64,000 nt of DNA. Source: Pyrus communis. Taxonomy: Eukaryota; Streptophyta; Magnoliopsida; Rosales; Rosaceae. The DNA lies in NCBI RefSeq assembly GCF_963583255.1, contig NC_084813.1, forward strand, positions 22,802,953 to 22,866,952. Direction: 5' to 3'. The number at the start of each line of letters is the position of its first letter. Position 1 is the first letter of the stretch. This document shows, piece by piece, positions 21,437 through 32,710 of this stretch. The notes beneath the pieces are model-generated. The model saw only the letters and a program-made list of their open reading frames with translations. It did no database searches and had not been told where the DNA came from. Both the position numbers and the translations under genes were made by a program.

Positions 21437-23190
21437 TTTTATATTTCAGTCGTTTAAGTGCACTTAAAATCGAAAATACTAGCCGATGAGCACACACTCT
21501 GTGTGTGTGAACAATTTCATTTTATTTTTTGTTTTTTTTATTAAGGAGTGTGATTAGTTTTAAAAATTTTAAAAAGTATGAAAAAATGGTGGTGGGACAA
21601 TTTCTCTTAATAAGTGAATATTTTATCTTAATATTACATAATTACTGTTTTCTTCCCCTTATGTAAATATTGTGTACCAAAAGTGAGGGTAAAATAGGAA
21701 AAATAGGGATATGATTGTCATTTTCTCAAAGGATACAAAATTACTATTTTGCCCTCTTTGTGTAAGTATGTGTATCAAAAGTGAGGGCAAAATAGGAAAA
21801 AAGGGGCAAAAGATACAAAATTACTATTTTGCGCTCCTTATGTAAGTATTGTGTATCAAAAGTGAGGGCAAAATAAGAAAAAAAATAATAAAAATTTGAC
21901 AAGAAGAGTTCTCTTAATAATAGTATAGATATGTAATCGCAAAATGCATCAATGCTAACAAAAATCCGCGTGCATAATATTATCACCTTACCACAAAAGT
22001 CACATTGCAAAAGAGACATGCTTGTTAAATGACGTTTACTAACTCATAGCTGGAGACCATTTGACGGGTTGTTTGTAACTTGCTAGCAGTGAGATTTTTC
22101 TACCAAGCGTTATCCATAAGAATACATCACAAGTTAACAACACAATCCCTACTTGTTTAGAAAAGTAAACAAGCAAACGACCCACCATACATAAAGACTC
22201 GTGGCAAAGACTTTGACTCTTCAAGTCCACTACCACTACCCTTTGTGTATAGTCCATTAACGTTACTGTTGATGATTGAGAATCTTTAATTTAGACCACA
22301 CTGCATTCAAAGTCTTTGATCAATGAGAAACTAAAATGAAACAAATTCAGTGTAATTGTAACATAATGAACAACTAATACAAAGTCACGTTGAAGAAAAT
22401 ACCAATTCAGGTAAAGAAGTTGATTTGACGAAAATTACTTTTAATTTAACAAATTTTTTTTATGGAATAATCAAAATAATTGATGGTGAACAATTTCAAA
22501 AATTACTTCTATCAATTTAAAATCTCAAAGAACAATATACATAATTATACCAATTTCCGCAACCATTTGGCTAAAAAGCTTAATCTTTTATATATAAAGC
22601 CAATGGAAAAGGTCAATAGTGATTTTGGTGTCACCAAGCTTCAAAAAGTAATTGGACAAAATACCCCCAAGATAAAAAACCTTCAAAGGCATCCCAAAAT
22701 AATGAATCAAATAAGGCAGAGGTTTCGTCATTTTAACAGTATTTTTTTAATAATAATTATTATTTTTTTTAATTTGTACCTCACAATAGGCTAGCAATAA
22801 TGTGATTCAATTTCTCTATTTTTAAACACGTTCAAAACATCTTAAGAGACGTGCAATGCCGGATATAAAAAATGTCTTTCACAAGCGGATAATAATTTGA
22901 TTAAATTAGTTATTAAATGATTGTTTTTTATTAACAAACGATCTTATCTACACTAAGGGGGAGTGGGGTGGGCTTGACCTCACAATGAGCTAACAATAAT
23001 GTGATTCAATTAATTATTTATTAAATATTATTTTCTCTATTCTTAATGTAAATTCTATAGAGACCGATTTTATTATATGAATTCAGCTGCTTTAATTGAT
23101 TTATAAGAGTTTCTTTTAGCATGATCTAAGATTATTTATTTACTTCAAATATTTAACTTTTCTTTTATCAATTTACGCATATAAATATAT
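21437..23190. other. Non-coding AT-rich DNA
   Basis: Around 21640-21900 a phrase like CAAAATTACTATTTTGC.CTC..TATGTAAGTATTGTGTA is repeated three times in tandem. 21940-22600 matches 28800-29640 of the duplicate block. 22600-23190 is AT-rich with no gene visible. Confidence 0.45.
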
Positions 23191-24000
23191 TTAAAACGTA
23201 TAAATTGTGCGTAGGTCTATGTGATTCAAAAAATATTCACGCGCGTGCAGAAGGCTACCACCTTCACCATCATCAATGTCGTCATCCTCATCATCTCTGC
23301 TTGCCCCTGCATATTCTTCGAGCGAGGCAGAGGGGAACAGGTCCCCCGCTTTGTCTCCTTTCTCGCTTGCAGCTTTCGCTACACCCGTAGAATTTCCAGC
23401 ATTCATCTGTTACAGTACAATCCGAGATCACAAATTATGCAACTTTTGATTCACAATCCAATACAAGAACAAACAAATGTGTTCAAATTCGAGAACATAC
23501 CGCACGCAATAGACTCCTCCTATATCTTTCTCTTGCATTTTTGATCGCCTGTGCATTACAATTTCCACAAAACAAAACAAACCTATCAATTTCCGAATCG
23601 AAAACCAATTAAAAACTGAAAATTTTAAATAAATAACATTAAAAAACCAAACCTCTTGAAGCTTCTTCTGCTCAGACTCCACTTCCGCAAGGTCTTTTCC
23701 GACAATTTGCTCGACACGACAGCAACATTTCGCACAAACACGTTGTTCCTTACAACAAGCAGCACAAAGCTTCTGGTGGGACTGACGGACTGCGCGTTTG
23801 GTACAACGTTGGCACTTGGCGGGCTCCGTCAGTGTCTTGTACTAACGGCGCTTCCACTCGATCTGTTCCTTGCAGCGCTGGCAGACCCCCGTTATCTCCG
23901 ACACCGGCCGGAACCGGCCTCCGACCTCGGTTTCGTTGATTTTGACGCCGAGTTTTGGCTTCCATGCGAATTTGTTTTGGTGCCGACCGCCGGACATCAT
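23191..24000 (-). pseudogene. C9orf85/DUF2039-like zinc-ribbon gene with in-frame stop
   Basis: Three exons by splice signals: 24000-23653, 23548-23501 and 23406-23191. Exon 1 codes SGGRHQNKFAWKPKLGVKIN, VCQRCKEQIEWK, LTEPAKCQRCTKRAVRQSHQ, LCAACCKEQRVCAKCC. This is the CxxC-rich pattern of the conserved eukaryotic C9orf85 (DUF2039) family of unknown function. Exon 2 codes AIKNARERYRRSLLRA. Exon 3 codes a serine/acidic tail with EEYAG and DDEDDDIDD. A TAG at 23844-23842 interrupts exon 1 after IEWKRR. The local sequence CGCCGTTAGTACAAG could arise from a 6-nt loss in an expected KRRYGKYK-like stretch. Everything else, including GT-AG sites, looks sound. It may be a recent pseudogene, an allele or a sequencing error. 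Confidence 0.8.
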
Positions 24001-24699
24001 GGTTCCTTAAATTTTCAAAGAGTAAAACTTATGCGTTTTCTGTGACAACAGAGTAACAGAAAGTCTAGGGTTTTAGGGGAAGACAGACAGAGAAGACTAA
24101 CCCGATTTGAAATTTGGGTCTTTTCTGACCCGTGTTTGATTTGGATGTGGGTTGTTTGCAATCTGATTGGGTTGATTTGATATGGTCCATTTAGCCCTTT
24201 GGGAATGTGGATACCAACCAGCCTACAGAGTTTGAGAAAGGTGTGAGGTTCTTTTGACAATTGGGTTTTGGGTTGGAACTGCGTATGACTGTCAAGATCG
24301 TTACGTCTTTTGTACTGTGTTGGAACTTGAAACTTATTCGACAATAAATTTTTTGACTTAGGACCGTTATAGTTATGGTCGCTTCTCACTGGCGTATTAA
24401 TTGCCGGCTCCCATGTCATTAGGTCACCAACTTCCTTGACCTTCCAACACAAGACATGCATTAGCCCTCATACAAGGTTTACGATTTGCGGATTCCATAC
24501 AATATAAAGCAAAGTTCGAGTTATTGATTACAATATTAATTACAAAACACTTATGTTGATCAGCAATATGTTATAAATTAGGAAATGAGAAATGACACAA
24601 TTTAGAAACATGACCTATGATTACCGTGGCATTTTTTGTAATAATATTGAAAAGAACAGATTGTGATCAAGAACAAGGTAATTAATTGATTGCTCAAAC
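24001..24699. other. Upstream flank of the DUF2039-like gene and start of block 2b
   Basis: 24001-24090 probably holds the leader of the minus-strand gene. From about 24110 the sequence matches 17490-18090. No other gene is visible. Confidence 0.45.
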
Positions 24700-24835
24700 A
24701 AGTGGCGGATTGCTTGGTAGAAAGAGCGTTTCTCTTGAACTCACTATTTTTTGAGTTTAAATTTTCTCCCATCCCCATAGTTAGAAAAATTCAGTGCAGA
24801 TTATCCTCTCGTTTGTCCAAAAAAAAAAAAAAAAA
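24700..24835 (+). mobile_element. tRNA-derived SINE, copy in block 2b
   Basis: TGGTAGAAAGAGC resembles an A box, TGAGTTTAAATTTTC a B box, and an A run of about 17 ends it near 24834. It is the duplicate of 18094-18210 and slightly better preserved. Confidence 0.5.
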
Positions 24836-24984
24836 GATTTATCCGTAACAAAGTATTTCTCTTTGGTTTATACCTAGGTTAGTAAAGGAAATTACCTATG
24901 ATTACAATGCTTCATTGATACATTAATTGGTTGAGATAAAACTCTAATTCAACCACCAATATGAGGAGGGTTATCTATGCAGCA

Positions 24985-25245
24985 ATATCGTAAGTTACGA
25001 TTTGGACACTGGAAGATGTCAGACGTCCTGGCGCATGCACTGAAATTATAGCCCAATTCATTAGACCGGAGCTCGAAGCCTTATTCGATAAAACTCCTAA
25101 CGAGTTTGACAGCTTCGAAGGTGTGCTTCAACTCTCCGTTGCCTGAATTTTTGTTCAAAGAAATCGGGGACAACATACCTGCCGAGATGCTCAAGGAAAA
25201 TTTCCGAATTGATGGTGCACATCCTCCGATTCCCAATGCCTGAGT
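24985..25245 (+). pseudogene. Lipoxygenase exon fragment, copy 2
   Basis: Codes [17 protein letters not shown] and then, one frame over, [20 protein letters not shown] and FKEIGDNIPAEMLKENFRID. This is fuller than the copy at 18365 and identifies the family more firmly: lipoxygenases, non-heme iron dioxygenases of polyunsaturated fatty acids. A TAG after ALKL and a frameshift kill it. Catalytic histidines are not in this piece. Confidence 0.8.
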
Positions 25246-25544
25246 GATTACAGGTTGGTTTGGAGTTGCGATGATTTAAAAAAAAAAAAAAAGCTTATTA
25301 AAAAATTTGGAGCATCAAATGTGAAAAGCATAGAAGTGCAAAAGCAGAGTCTACCATACTTCTCAAAAAAGCCCTTTTTTTTTTTTTTTTAAGCATGGTG
25401 ATCAGTTTTAGTCATTTAACATGCTCATAACAATATTATACAAAAGTTTATCAAATACTCAGACACTGTTTTTTGAGTTAAAAGTAGTTTTACAAAACAA
25501 GTTTACCAGACAATCAACAACTTTATTTTATAGATGTTTATCTT

Positions 25545-25915
25545 CAGAACTAAAGTCATGGAGGGCCATTTATATTTCGTGCGTAGCCACCCAAACCAGA
25601 TCAAGTTTGTTCTTACTTGGAGGCCTCAAACCAGATCAATTCCGTTCATCTGCATCCAAGTGCAGCCTTCCATCCGTGGGAGCAAAAGCATGGTCCAAAA
25701 TTCCACTTGCCCCGTCGAATGAGATACCGTCTCCATGATCACGACGTTGAAAGCTAATTTCATGTCATCTGGCGGCCTAACCCAACCTCTTGAAATTTGA
25801 ATTTGGAAACCTCAAGCTTCCAACAGATTACAAAAAATATTTGTGGCCATTTGTCTCTCAGAAGTCAGAACACTACTCAAACTGGATATTGAAAGTATAT
25901 TTTCCACTTCTTTCG
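25545..25915 (-). pseudogene. Matrix metalloproteinase fragment, copy 2
   Basis: This duplicates 18895-19258. The minus strand again codes the GDGISFDGA..GILDHAFAPTDGRL..DADE region and ends at a broken HEI motif. It has an extra small deletion near 25765-25775 that removes part of PEDVKISF. It is non-functional. Confidence 0.75.
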
Positions 25916-26005
25916 TTTAATTATTTATACTAATGTGTTTTGAGAGTAGATTCATGGTTTAAAATGTTTCACATTAATAAATAATGGTTCATATTGTTGT
26001 ATAAT

Positions 26006-27287
26006 AATGGGTGCTTTAGATTTAGCCCCTTACAACTGTTGAACTCTAGACATAAACCCACCTATATTAAAACATCTAAATAAAACCCAAATTTTAAATT
26101 TGATGTCATATAAGATAAAAGATGTCCATACATTTAAATTTATTTACAACACCATGCCACCAACATTAATATGGCTATTACGGTTTTTTTGTAGACTTTT
26201 AATTTATTGTCTTTTGTTTCTCAACAACATTCAATTAATTCAAGTTTTTTTTGCTTTTAATTTTAAAAAAGAAAAAAAAGAAGTTCTTTTCTTCTTTTAT
26301 GTGAAATCGCCTAATCCAAATCTAATTAGTTCAATATACATTCTATTGAAAAAGTAGATACATTAACTTGTGAAAATTCAAAAAAAAAAAAAAAAAAAAA
26401 AAAAAAAGGTAAAAATAAACTTGTAGATACATTGTTTCTTGTAAAAACTAAACAATAGTTACATTTTTTTTCATAAAAAAAAAATAATGTGTAATTTATT
26501 TATTTTTTAAATTACACAATAGGTACACAATTTTCGTAAAAATTAAATAATAGGTACTTTATTTTTGGAAAAAAAAAAAAAAAAAAAAACTAGTAGAAAC
26601 ATTGTTTCTTTTAAAAATTAAACAATGAATTTATAAGGTAAATTAGTTTTTATGTATTTTGCATATATGGGTTTGTTATTCGGTAGGTAAATTATTTTTC
26701 ATATATTTTACATATACTGGGTATATTATTTTTCTTTTTTTTAAGCAATCTAACATTTTAAAATTTTAATAGTAGGTGCACTATTTGAATCAAATGTCTT
26801 CTTTTTTTTTCTTTTTTTCTTTTTTTTTTTTTTGCAGGTAAATTATTTTGCATATATCAAGCATTTATATATGTGTGTGTGTGTGAGAGAAATAATTTAC
26901 CTACATTAATATGTAAAATATAATTTTATAGAATTAATTAAGCTTGTATAATAACATATATTAGACATGTTTTATGTTATTATATATTAGGCAATGAATT
27001 TAATTATAACATTATTGGTTTTTTTTTTTTTTTTTTTTGTAAAATCATTAATTCTCCCATACCATCTATCCGCATGACATTAATTATGTACAACAAACAT
27101 TCAAATAGGGTTTATATAAAAAAAATTGGGTATTTTAGGCATCCGAAATTTTTTAATGTGTGAAGTCAAACATAATTAATGAATTTGCTGATGTGGAATC
27201 TAGTTAATGGGTTTTATTCAAGAAAAAAACTTATGTCGGGTTTTATGTAGAGAAAATTAAGTTTTAGGATCTAAAGTTATATTTTCA
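26006..27287. mobile_element. AT-rich non-autonomous insertion in block 2b
   Basis: Compared with 19340-19360, 1282 extra bases lie between two copies of GTATAAT (25999-26005 and 27288-27294), so this is a clean insertion. The ends GGGTGCTTTAGATTTAG and GGATCTAAAGTTATATTTTC are roughly complementary. The inside has poly(A) and poly(T) runs (26381-26407, 26571-26589, 26819-26834, 27021-27038) and repeated AAATTAAACAATAGGTAC phrases. No protein is coded. The superfamily is undetermined. Confidence 0.7.
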
Positions 27288-28599
27288 GTATAATATATAG
27301 GGTGGTGCCTAAACCTCTGTTAATTTTTGTCTTTTGATTTTTTCAATTCATTTGACCTAACGGCTAAGAAAAAATAAGATGAAGTGTGTATGGATAACAT
27401 CACCCAATATATATTGTGCATCCCATTCATGAATCACACAATTAATTATCACTAATTTTTAACTAGTAGAAGTTTAACCATAAATTTTAGTAAAATGTCA
27501 GTCTTCTTGTAACTTGTTAGCTTTATTTTACTTCCATTTCAAAACAGATGAACATAAATTCTATGAAGCCAATGTGCTTTTTGGTTATATACATTATACA
27601 CCATGTCAACATAAACTTAGCTAGGCAGAAGCTCAATGCCTCAACTGATTGAGGGTATCCCCTAATATTATTGTAGCCAAACTATATTATATAAGGATGG
27701 TCGAGTAGATTAAGTATTAATTTGTTCAAGTACCTTATAAGAATAGGGTATGTCAGTCCTCTATGCGCACTTAGAATCAATCGTCTATATGCACTTAAAA
27801 TCAATAATACATGTAAATCGCAATATACATCATGCTAACAAAAATCCGGGTGCGTATTATCATCATCTAACCTCAAAAATCACATTGTAAAGACACATGC
27901 TTGTTAAAATGACGTATACCAACTCATACCTGGATACCATTTGACGGGTTGGTTGTTACTTGTTAGTGGTGAGACTTTTCAGCCTAGCATTTTCCATAAG
28001 ACTATATTACAAGTTAACAACACAATCTCTACTTGTTTGGAGAAGTATACAAGCAAATCACTATGCATAAAGACTAGTGGCAGAGACTTTGGATTTTTCG
28101 TCGATTACCCTTTGTATCAAGTCTATTAACTTTACTCTTGATGATTGAGACGTGCAGCCAAATATTTGACATTCAAATCTTTGGCCGGTATTGTTTGTCT
28201 GGATTGCGCTGCATCTTTCTGGATGATGAACTCTCTTTTAAAGTCTTTGATTCATCCCGTTGGAAAAAGATTTAAATGAAACAAATATAATATTATTGTG
28301 GCGTACTGAATCACTAATACAAGGTCATATCAGAAAAAATTTCATACATGATCTTATATTAGTTAGTTGCTTGAGAAGTCATTGTGCCAATATATTTTTC
28401 AATGTTAAGAACATAACTTAGTATACAAAGTATCATAATACAATTAATTAAATTCTTGAAAAAAAATTCAATCAATTATATTATAACACTTAATGTACCA
28501 GTCACATATTCCCAATCACACTAAAAACTATCTTCATCTTGATGAATCAACGATGAACTCCTTCATGAATGAAATCATGTCCCCCTACTTTTGTTTTGC
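27288..28599. other. Duplicated non-coding DNA (block 2b)
   Basis: Matches 19340-20634 and holds the empty site for the Harbinger-like MITE near 28575. No gene is visible. Confidence 0.5.
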
Positions 28600-28763
28600 C
28601 CTAGATTTTCAATAATTGTGCATGCAAACAATAACATAACAAGTCAGAGTAAAGGTTTAATCATAACCCTACATGTGGCCGCAGACTCACCCTCTGTCTA
28701 CACTCTGGTCGATGACATCACCCTTCAGTGTGGCTTTTACAGCGACCAAGTCAACATTAACCT
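28600..28763 (+). pseudogene. Receptor kinase N-terminal fragment (block 2b)
   Basis: ITLHVAADSPSVYTLVDDIT and LQCGFYSDQVN match the gene at 32711 and the fragment at 21290-21436. Similarity ends at the same point as in block 2a, so the break predates the duplication. Confidence 0.75.
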
Positions 28764-29687
28764 TTTATATGTCAATCGTTTATGTGTACTTAAAATCAAA
28801 GATACATGTAATCGCAAAATGCATCGATGCTAACAAAAATCTGTGTGCATAATATCATCACCTCACCACAAAGGTCACATTGCAAAAGAGACATGCTTGT
28901 TAAAACGACGTTTACTAACTCATAGCTGGATACCATTTGACGGGTTGTTTGTAACTTGCTAGTGGTGAGACTTTTCTACCAAGCATTATCCATAAGAATA
29001 TATAACAAGTTAAACAACACAATCTCTACTTGTTTGGAAAAGTATACAAGCAAACGACCCACCATACATAAAAACTTGTGGCAAAGACTTTGACTCTTCA
29101 AGTCCACTACCACTACCCTTTGTGTATAGTCTATTAACGTTACTGTTGATGATTGAGAATCTTTAATTTAGAGGAAAACTAATGAAAATGGCTTGAGAAC
29201 TTTGAGTTTTAACGATAAAGACAAAATAAAGGGTAAAGTGAATAGTACTATGATTAACTTTTTAGTATAAAAATATGGTTTTTCGTTAAAGTGAACAATA
29301 CCGAGAGGTTTTCGTTAAAGTTCCCTTAATTTAGACCACACATGCATTCAAAGTCTTTGATCCATGAAAGAGAGACTTAAATGAAACAAATTCAGGGTAA
29401 TTGTCACATAATGAACTACTAATACAAGTTCAGTCGAAGAAAATACCAATTCAAGTAAAGAAGTTGATTTGACAAAAATTACTTTTAATTTAACAAATGT
29501 TTTATTATAAAATAACCAAAATGATTGATGGTGAACAACTTCAAAAATCACTTCTATCAATTTAAAATCTTAAAACACAATATAAATAATTATGTTAATT
29601 TCCACGACCACTTAGCTAAAAAGCTTAATCCTTTATAAAGTGGCCGGAGAAGTCACTCCTCCATTAAAATTTCTCTCATGCCCAAGG
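28764..29687. other. Duplicated non-coding DNA with one small MITE
   Basis: Matches 21940-22600, apart from the insertion at 29173-29325. No gene is visible. Confidence 0.45.
29173..29325. mobile_element. Mutator-like MITE, 153 bp, 10-bp target duplication
   Basis: Flanked by TTAATTTAGA at 29163-29172 and 29326-29335. The paralogous site at about 22288-22300 has a single copy and no element. Ends GGAAAACTAATGAAAA and TTTTCGTTAAAGTTCCC are imperfect inverted repeats. The 9-11-bp duplication size suggests the Mutator group. Confidence 0.8.
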
Positions 29688-32405
29688 TTTTAAAAGATGT
29701 TAGGCGCTAGTCCGGTAGCAAGCTGGGGCCTAACGCCTAGGCGCCTAGGAGGCTAACCGGGGTCTAAGCGGGCACCTATGTGATAGCCCGTCCTGAATTA
29801 TTTGTACCGTAGGTGCGAAAAGACTAAAAGGCCCTTGGACGTTAATTGGTGTTATGGGGTGTTGTTTAGTTGTTTCTTTTGGTTGTTGATTCATCTAGGA
29901 CCACACACCCACACACACACACCCATACCACACTCCCGTGCCTTCTCTCTCTCTCTCTTCCCTCTTTCGATTTTCTGCAACGTCTGTACAAGTCGTACGG
30001 CCAACACCAAACCAACCCATTTATGTGCAGATCGAGCTCATGTTTAGTACCATCACCTTCATCTCGTCATCACGAACTTATCTATACCAGTTTTTAGACG
30101 TGAAACCCTCGAAAACCTAAGAACCAGGGAACCCCGATTTTGTGCACTGTTCATGCACACGTGATCGTGGGGGTTTTAGAAGTTTTTAAGGTCATAGGGA
30201 GCTTTAGAACACTCTCACGAAGCTCGGGGAAGAAAGTTGAAGTGTTTTGGACGTCGGGAAAGCCAGGAGTGGCGAGTTGCAGTTTTGGCCGAAATTTCAT
30301 GGTTTCTCCGACGAGATTCCGTGAATTTAAGGGCTTCAAAGTGGTAAGATTTTGTTCTACTCATTATAAGCTTCATTTTGGTACCAATTTCATGGAATTT
30401 GGTTGAGAAACAAAGAAAATATGAAGTTTTGAAAATTTTTCCAGTTTCCGGCGAGAATTCGAGTTGCAAACGACGGCGGCCGGCGAGACTCATTGGAGAA
30501 GACAAGGGAATATTTCGTTAAGTTAACGGAATATTCTTAACGGCGTCAGGTTAGTTTTAACGGTATGTTCTATTTTTGGACGGAATATTCTCTAACGCCG
30601 TTAGGGTTACCACACGTGTGCCAGGCACGTGCCCGCGCGTGGCCGGCGCGTCTGGCAGTGCCTTGGCCGGCGCGTGGGTGGTCGAAAAATTATTTTAAAA
30701 ATATGGGGATATTTGTGAGGTTGAGTATATCACGTTGGTGTATTCACACACCCCATTTGAGCATTGTATGAGAAGTTATTACCTAGTTTTGGTTATGTGC
30801 TTTAAATTGACATTTTTATAGTTGTTTCGCATATATGTGAGACCTATCCTCAGGACGAGCGCAGTCACTCGAGGTAATGGGGTTACGACCCTTCCACATA
30901 TTAGTGAGTGGGCTTTTGGTTTTTCGTATATACCTATATACTTGTGGGTTTTCCCAGAAAATGATATGGAATGTTTATATGTTTTAAATGCCATGCATAG
31001 CGTTTGCTTATTTATTTATGCATTAGTAGTTGCATATATTGCTGCGGACGCACAAGTAAATGTCAGGTAAGTTTATGGTTTATGATTGTGAATTAGTGGT
31101 TATGTGAGATGCATAGAGAGCTCATAACCTGCACCCCCGGTGTTAGTGCTCCCGCCCAGAGTAGGGCATAGTCCTTCACGTGATGTTCACTTCCCGTACC
31201 ACGCGCTCATCTTGGATCCAAGTTAGGTGCACATTCCTATCGTACAGACCACTATAGGTGGTTCCGACTTGTAGGTGACCCGCGATTATTCGCCCAGTCT
31301 TCACGTGATCGTAGCACTTGAGCGTATTTATTTACATCCAGTCCTGTCATACAGACCACTTTAGGTGGTTCCGACTCGTGTACATGTATAGTTAGTGGGT
31401 TAGGGATTTGAGCTCTAGATTCAACCGTACAGGTCACGTTTGGTGACTCCGGTTGACATGTTACTTGCATTGATTGACATTACCTGGGTTACTTACATTT
31501 TATGTGGAGGCATTCGACATGGCATATTTTTGAACATGTTTTCGATATATGTGTATATTCTATTTTCTGGGAAACTATATAGGTTTTACGGCGAGAGGTT
31601 AGAACTTTTGATAATGAAATGATTTTGAAAAGCTTTGTTTTTGCCCACTCACACTTTCTGTTTTGCGCCCCTCCAGGTTCTAGTTAGAAGTAGCTTTGGT
31701 GGTTCACAAAGACTTGACAGTGGTTCTGACAGAACATCACAAATGTAGGATCACCTTTGAGTGTTGTGTAATTAGTATTCTTCTTCTGGACTGTACTTAG
31801 GTTTTCTGCGCTCTAATTATGTTTATCACACTTAGTCTTACATTAGTGTGTTACCTTAACTAGTTTATTTAGTAGTTTGGTTTTTATTTATTCGTATTTT
31901 TATTATTATCTTTTTCTTCCGCACTGTGCACATGGCTATGTCACTCTCACGTGACAGCCAGCACGTCTTGAGTTCGGTCGGGGTGTGTCAACCTAGGCGG
32001 ACTAGACGGATTCAAGTAAATCCATTATATTTCGTGTAAATAAGTGTCTGTTTATACTTAAAAATATATATAATTTCTTCATAAACTACAAAATAGAATA
32101 ACATATGTATTAAAACATAATAAAAACATGAAGAACACTCATATAGTGTGTGCTCATTTAAGTATTCAACAAGTCTCTTACAATTTATTGAAAAGAATTC
32201 AATGCAAATTGAAAGTTATCTATTTTCTGTCTAAATAAGTTGAAACCTAGGCAGGTGCCTAGGTGGGTCTGGGCAGGCTAGGTGGGTGCCTCAACTGGTA
32301 TGTGCGTCATTTCTTAATTTTCAAACGTCTATGCATTAATCGGGACGGTGACTAGCCGCCTAATGCCTAGACAGTGATAGGCGGATATTTTTAGAACGGT
32401 GCTCA
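29688..32405. mobile_element. CTAGGCG-rich hAT-like element carrying a nested solo LTR
   Basis: The outer parts (29688-29778 and 31991-32397) form one element rich in GCGCCTAGG/CCTAGGCG motifs. Its ends, CAAGGTTTTAAAAG and TTTTTAGAACGGTG, are imperfect inverted repeats. Flanks CTCATGCC and CTCATGCT could be an 8-bp target duplication as in hAT elements. A 2.2-kb LTR splits it. No coding sequence is visible in the outer element. Confidence 0.6.
29779..31990 (+). mobile_element. Long solo LTR (2.2 kb) with ACCTA target duplication
   Basis: Begins TGTGATAGCCCGTCC, ends GGTCGGGGTGTGTCA, and is flanked by ACCTA at 29774-29778 and 31991-31995. Such termini and length are usual for plant Ty3/gypsy-type LTRs. 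Inside are a (CA)n/(CT)n patch at 29902-29960, a GC-rich CACGTG/GGCCGGCG patch at 30610-30680, and an imperfect tandem repeat with core CAGACCACT(A/T)TAGGTGGTTCCGACT near 31244-31450. No gag or pol is present, so it is a solo LTR. Confidence 0.85.
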
Positions 32406-32710
32406 TGCTCCACTACTTTTGTTTTGCCCTAGATTTTCAATAATTGTGCATTCAAACAATAATATAACAACTCAAAGTAGAGGACAAGACAAGCTGCTTT
32501 AACATTCGCCAGAAATTTGGTGAAAAAAAATAAAAAAAAATTAAACCTCTGAACTTTCAAACACCCAGTTTTCCAATTACAACCAAGCACTTCACCATTA
32601 AAGTATTCAAAATCCAGTTAGAAGTTTAATTATGAATGGAATTTTGTTAAGCTTACGACAATAAGCAGCAACAGATTCCCCCGTTTCCAAATTGCAGCAA
32701 ACACCTTACC
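32406..32710 (+). promoter_or_regulatory. Proximal upstream region of the 890-aa receptor gene
   Basis: The part at 32406-32470 is shared with the broken copies at 21249 and 28575. The last 230 bases are unique in the window and contain TTACCATGA at the start codon. No sure TATA box is visible. The hAT-like element with its 2.2-kb LTR ends only about 310 bases upstream of the ATG, so nearby promoter elements may derive from transposon DNA. Confidence 0.4.

Noticed and set aside
22480..22794. Open frame of 104 codons, rich in N, K and I.
   Set aside because: Composition follows the local AT-rich DNA, there is no recognisable domain, and the duplicate block at about 29520-29640 does not keep it.
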